NCBI RefSeq assembly: GCF_015221875.1
Contig: NZ_JACYGY010000003.1
Span: forward strand, 1-46,429
DNA length: 46,429 bases
Direction: 5' to 3'
Source: Dyadobacter subterraneus
GTDB taxonomy: Bacteria > Bacteroidota > Bacteroidia > Cytophagales > Spirosomataceae
Positions 44,546-46,429 of the stretch are shown piece after piece. The notes beneath the pieces are model-generated. The model had not been told where the DNA came from. It saw nothing but the letters and a program-made list of their open reading frames with translations, and did no database searches. The translations under genes and the position numbers were made by a program. The first letter of the stretch is position 1. Each line of letters opens with the position of its first letter.

Positions 44546-44893
44546 ATGCTGTCTTTATCTTCTTCGACACGTTACTTCTTGTACAACCACCCTGTGGATA
44601 TGCGCTGCGGATTCTATTCGCTCGCAGGTCTGGTACAGAACGGTTTAAAGCTGAACCCGCTATCAGGTGATGTCTTTGTATTTATCGGAAAACGGGCTAA
44701 TCAGGTGCGCCTGCTACAGTGGGATGGCGACGGCTACGCACTCTATTCAAAACGATTAGAGGCAGGTACCTTCGAGCGCCCGTCAGATAAAAAATTACTG
44801 ATCTCTACAAGGGAACTGTCGCTGATTTTACAAGGTGTTAAGTTAAAATCCGTTCAGCTGCGCAAGCGTTATAAACAACTGTCCACCTATTAA
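44546..44893 (+). CDS. tnpB: IS66 accessory protein TnpB (copy 3)
   Basis: 115 aa, full length for the family. It contains STRYFLYNHPVDMRCGFYSL, LSGDVFVFIGKRANQVRLLQ, WDGDGYALYSKRLEAGTFE and the basic end VQLRKRYKQL. It is more like the TnpB of copy 1 than that of copy 2. A 71-nt gap with a terminator-like A/T-rich stretch separates it from tnpC. Confidence 0.93.
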   Translation: MLSLSSSTRYFLYNHPVDMRCGFYSLAGLVQNGLKLNPLSGDVFVFIGKRANQVRLLQWDGDGYALYSKRLEAGTFERPSDKKLLISTRELSLILQGVKLKSVQLRKRYKQLSTY

Positions 44894-44964
44894 AAGCGCA
44901 TAATATTTTTTAGAAAGTGGCCTTCACACGTTGATAAGCCACTTTTTTTGCGTATTTTTATAGT

Positions 44965-46317
44965 ATGACCACAGCCGAACCAGACTATAAATTGTTATAC
45001 GAACAGGCCCAGCAGAAGCTGGAGCAGACCGAGCAAAAACTTAGGCTGGCGCTGTTGGATGCTAATGAATTGCGCAGAAAACTTTTCGGAATAAGATCCG
45101 ATAACAGAGTCAAAAAACATCTTGAAGGCCAACTCGACCTGTTTCCGTTGGGTGCTACATTTGAGGATATACAAAACTCGGAAGAACTTACAGTTAAGGA
45201 AACTAAGAATCTTGACCAGGAGCAGGACAACCAAGGTGAAAAGCGTCTGAAAGCAGGGCGCAGCAGAATGGTATTGCCAGGCGACCTGGAAAGAGAAGAA
45301 ATCATCATCGATCCACAAGGTGATCTGACTGATTATAAAGTAATCGGCCAGGAGGTGACTGAAATACTGGTAATGGTCCCTGCCTGCTTTCGTGTTCAAA
45401 GAATTATCCGCCGTAAGTGGGCATTGAAAGATCCTGTTAACTCAGATGCAAAAGGTGTACTGATTGCACCAATACCCTCCCGGACAATCAAACGAGGTCT
45501 TTTTGATGAATCCGTCCTTGCACATCTTCTTACCGGTAAATTCGTGGATCACCTTCCGTTGTACCGGCAAAAACAGATCTTCGAGCGGATAGGAATGAAA
45601 ATTCCGCCTTCGACATTAACGGATAATACCAATGCAGCATGTAAATCCCTGGAACCGATCTATAACGCTTTGAAACGTGAAGTGTTGGCTAATCTGTATT
45701 TACAGATTGACGAGACCAGCATACAGGTACTGGAAAACAGTGGAAAGAAAGGGAGTTCTCACAAGGGCTACCTGTGGGCTTATCATGCGCCTGCGGATGG
45801 ACTTGTCTTCTTTGACTATTGTCCGGGCCGCAATAAAACCGGGCCGGAAAGAATATTGAAAGACTTTTCCGGCGTAATCCAGACTGATGGATACAATGTG
45901 TATCAGAGCCTTTTTGAGAAAAATCAATCCATCTTTCATTACTTTTGTATGTCCCATATCCGCCGTCACTTCGATGAAGCGGTTAAATATGACAGCGAAA
46001 GAGCAAGTTGGGCAGTCGGAACTATAGGTCAACTTTACGGGATTGAAAAGGAAATCCGTGAACATACGGCACTGCTCAGTGAAGGTGAGATTGTTGAAAG
46101 AAGGATGACGCAAGCCCTGCCGATACTTACTCAATTAAACGAATGGATGCAGCAGGAGTATCCCAAAGTACTACCACAGAGCCCTATTGGAAAGGCGATG
46201 GGATATGCGCTTCCACTGATGGAAAGTATGAGACTATACGCGCTTCATGGAGATTTACAAATCGATAATAATCTGGTTGAGAATGCAATTAGGCCCATTG
46301 CCCTGGGTTATGCATAG
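44965..46317 (+). CDS. tnpC: IS66-family transposase TnpC (copy 3), short C-terminus
   Basis: 450 aa. The N-terminal coiled coil (YKLLYEQAQQKLEQTEQKLR) is followed by a central region. The DDE core has LQIDETSIQVL for the first Asp, IQTDGYNVYQSLF for the second and IDNNLVENAIRPIALG for the Glu. It stops at LGYA, without the IS66_C element, exactly like the TnpC at 112-1464, although the two proteins are clearly divergent. Only 47 nt separate the stop from the proposed right end. The target duplication argues this short form is the natural product of a mobile element. Confidence 0.94.
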   Translation: MTTAEPDYKLLYEQAQQKLEQTEQKLRLALLDANELRRKLFGIRSDNRVKKHLEGQLDLFPLGATFEDIQNSEELTVKETKNLDQEQDNQGEKRLKAGRSRMVLPGDLEREEIIIDPQGDLTDYKVIGQEVTEILVMVPACFRVQRIIRRKWALKDPVNSDAKGVLIAPIPSRTIKRGLFDESVLAHLLTGKFVDHLPLYRQKQIFERIGMKIPPSTLTDNTNAACKSLEPIYNALKREVLANLYLQIDETSIQVLENSGKKGSSHKGYLWAYHAPADGLVFFDYCPGRNKTGPERILKDFSGVIQTDGYNVYQSLFEKNQSIFHYFCMSHIRRHFDEAVKYDSERASWAVGTIGQLYGIEKEIREHTALLSEGEIVERRMTQALPILTQLNEWMQQEYPKVLPQSPIGKAMGYALPLMESMRLYALHGDLQIDNNLVENAIRPIALGYA

Positions 46318-46328
46318 CTAAGGGTTAT

Positions 46329-46340
46329 GTAAAGCTTTAC
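46329..46340. repeat. 12-bp perfect palindrome near the IS66 right end
   Basis: GTAAAGCTTTAC is a perfect palindrome 11 nt after the tnpC stop. It partly overlaps the block conserved after tnpC in both copies (TTATGxAAAGC). It may be an internal binding site of the right end. Confidence 0.5.
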
Positions 46341-46364
46341 TAAAAAATGGCCATTGGGATCAAA

Positions 46365-46372
46365 TCAAGGCT
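46365..46372 (+). repeat. Right target-site duplication of IS66 copy 3
   Basis: TCAAGGCT is identical to 44207-44214. The sequence after it (46373-46429) would be the other half of the original target. Confidence 0.75.
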
Positions 46373-46429
46373 TATTGATTACCTTTTCACTTGACATAAT
46401 ATTTTGAAATTATCGTGGTATAGCTGCTG

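Larger units (their letters stand above)
44215..46364 (+). mobile_element. Complete IS66-family element, copy 3
   Basis: A 2150-bp element carries tnpA, tnpB and tnpC, all open. It is bounded by the 8-bp direct repeat TCAAGGCT (44207-44214 and 46365-46372). The left end GATCACCAATAG (44215-44226) and the reverse complement of the right end, GATCCCAATGG (46361-46351), are imperfect inverted repeats; the right side has three extra bases (AAA) before the duplication. The target is the 3' part of tnpB of copy 2. The intact duplication suggests recent insertion without later rearrangement. Confidence 0.8.

Noticed and set aside
46318..46364. A group II intron or other element inserted after LG of both tnpC genes
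   Set aside because: No GUGYG-type intron start or reverse transcriptase is seen, and copy 3 has an 8-bp duplication with inverted ends only 47 nt beyond the stop, which better fits the natural end of the IS.

Overview
The window looks like a chromosomal segment of a Bacteroidota bacterium, probably Cytophagales (Spirosomataceae, Dyadobacter-like; the genus is inference). The signs are a type B T9SS sorting domain protein, an ECF sigma/anti-sigma/TonB receptor set with a carboxypeptidase-like N-terminal domain, a DUF4374 lipoprotein, a Bacteroidota-type Wzi, TAnnTTTG promoter -7 boxes, and IS66 elements with separate tnpA, tnpB and tnpC genes.

Layout. (1) 1-3354 is a mobile-element graveyard on the minus strand: an IS66 element (tnpC-tnpB-tnpA) inserted next to a broken IS5-type transposase, followed by a decayed C-terminal piece of a second IS66 tnpC. 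(2) 3389-9727, minus strand, is a probable siderophore/iron uptake locus: ECF sigma factor, short anti-sigma factor, TonB-dependent receptor, DUF4374 lipoprotein and PepSY membrane protein. (3) 9.7-14.0 kb is a scrambled region: a secreted-protein candidate, a frameshifted lipoprotein, the tail of a MacB/FtsX permease, an intact trypsin-like lipoprotein, and two IS66 tnpC tails lying head to head. (4) 14.0-18.7 kb holds a DUF1080 protein, a one-polypeptide ABC exporter and a T9SS-secreted protein. (5) 19.1-43.4 kb, plus strand, is a Wzx/Wzy-dependent exopolysaccharide or capsule cluster. (6) 43.6-46.4 kb holds a partial IS66 (tnpA plus shortened tnpB) interrupted by a second, apparently complete IS66 whose 8-bp target duplication I can see.

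How the polysaccharide genes fit together: CpsB-type phosphatase, Wza and Wzc form the export and control machine. Ugd and a UDP-glucuronate 4-epimerase would supply UDP-GlcA and UDP-GalA. ManC, Gmd and Fcl would supply GDP-mannose and GDP-L-fucose. Wzx, a Wzy-like protein, three GT4-like transferases, a WecG/TagA transferase and an acyltransferase would build and decorate the repeat unit. A beta-helix protein, Wzi, a second predicted outer-membrane barrel and a GH43/GH32-like propeller protein at the 3' end probably act on or anchor the polymer. No initiating phosphoglycosyl transferase and no phosphomannomutase are in the window. The part from wzx onward is much more AT-rich than the nucleotide-sugar genes, as expected of an exchangeable serotype module.

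No wholly new system is proved here. The most unusual signals are: the shared short C-terminus of two divergent IS66 TnpC proteins, with an orphan tnpC tail elsewhere starting at exactly the next codon; the envelope-protein set at the end of the polysaccharide operon; and several strong unexplained hairpins.
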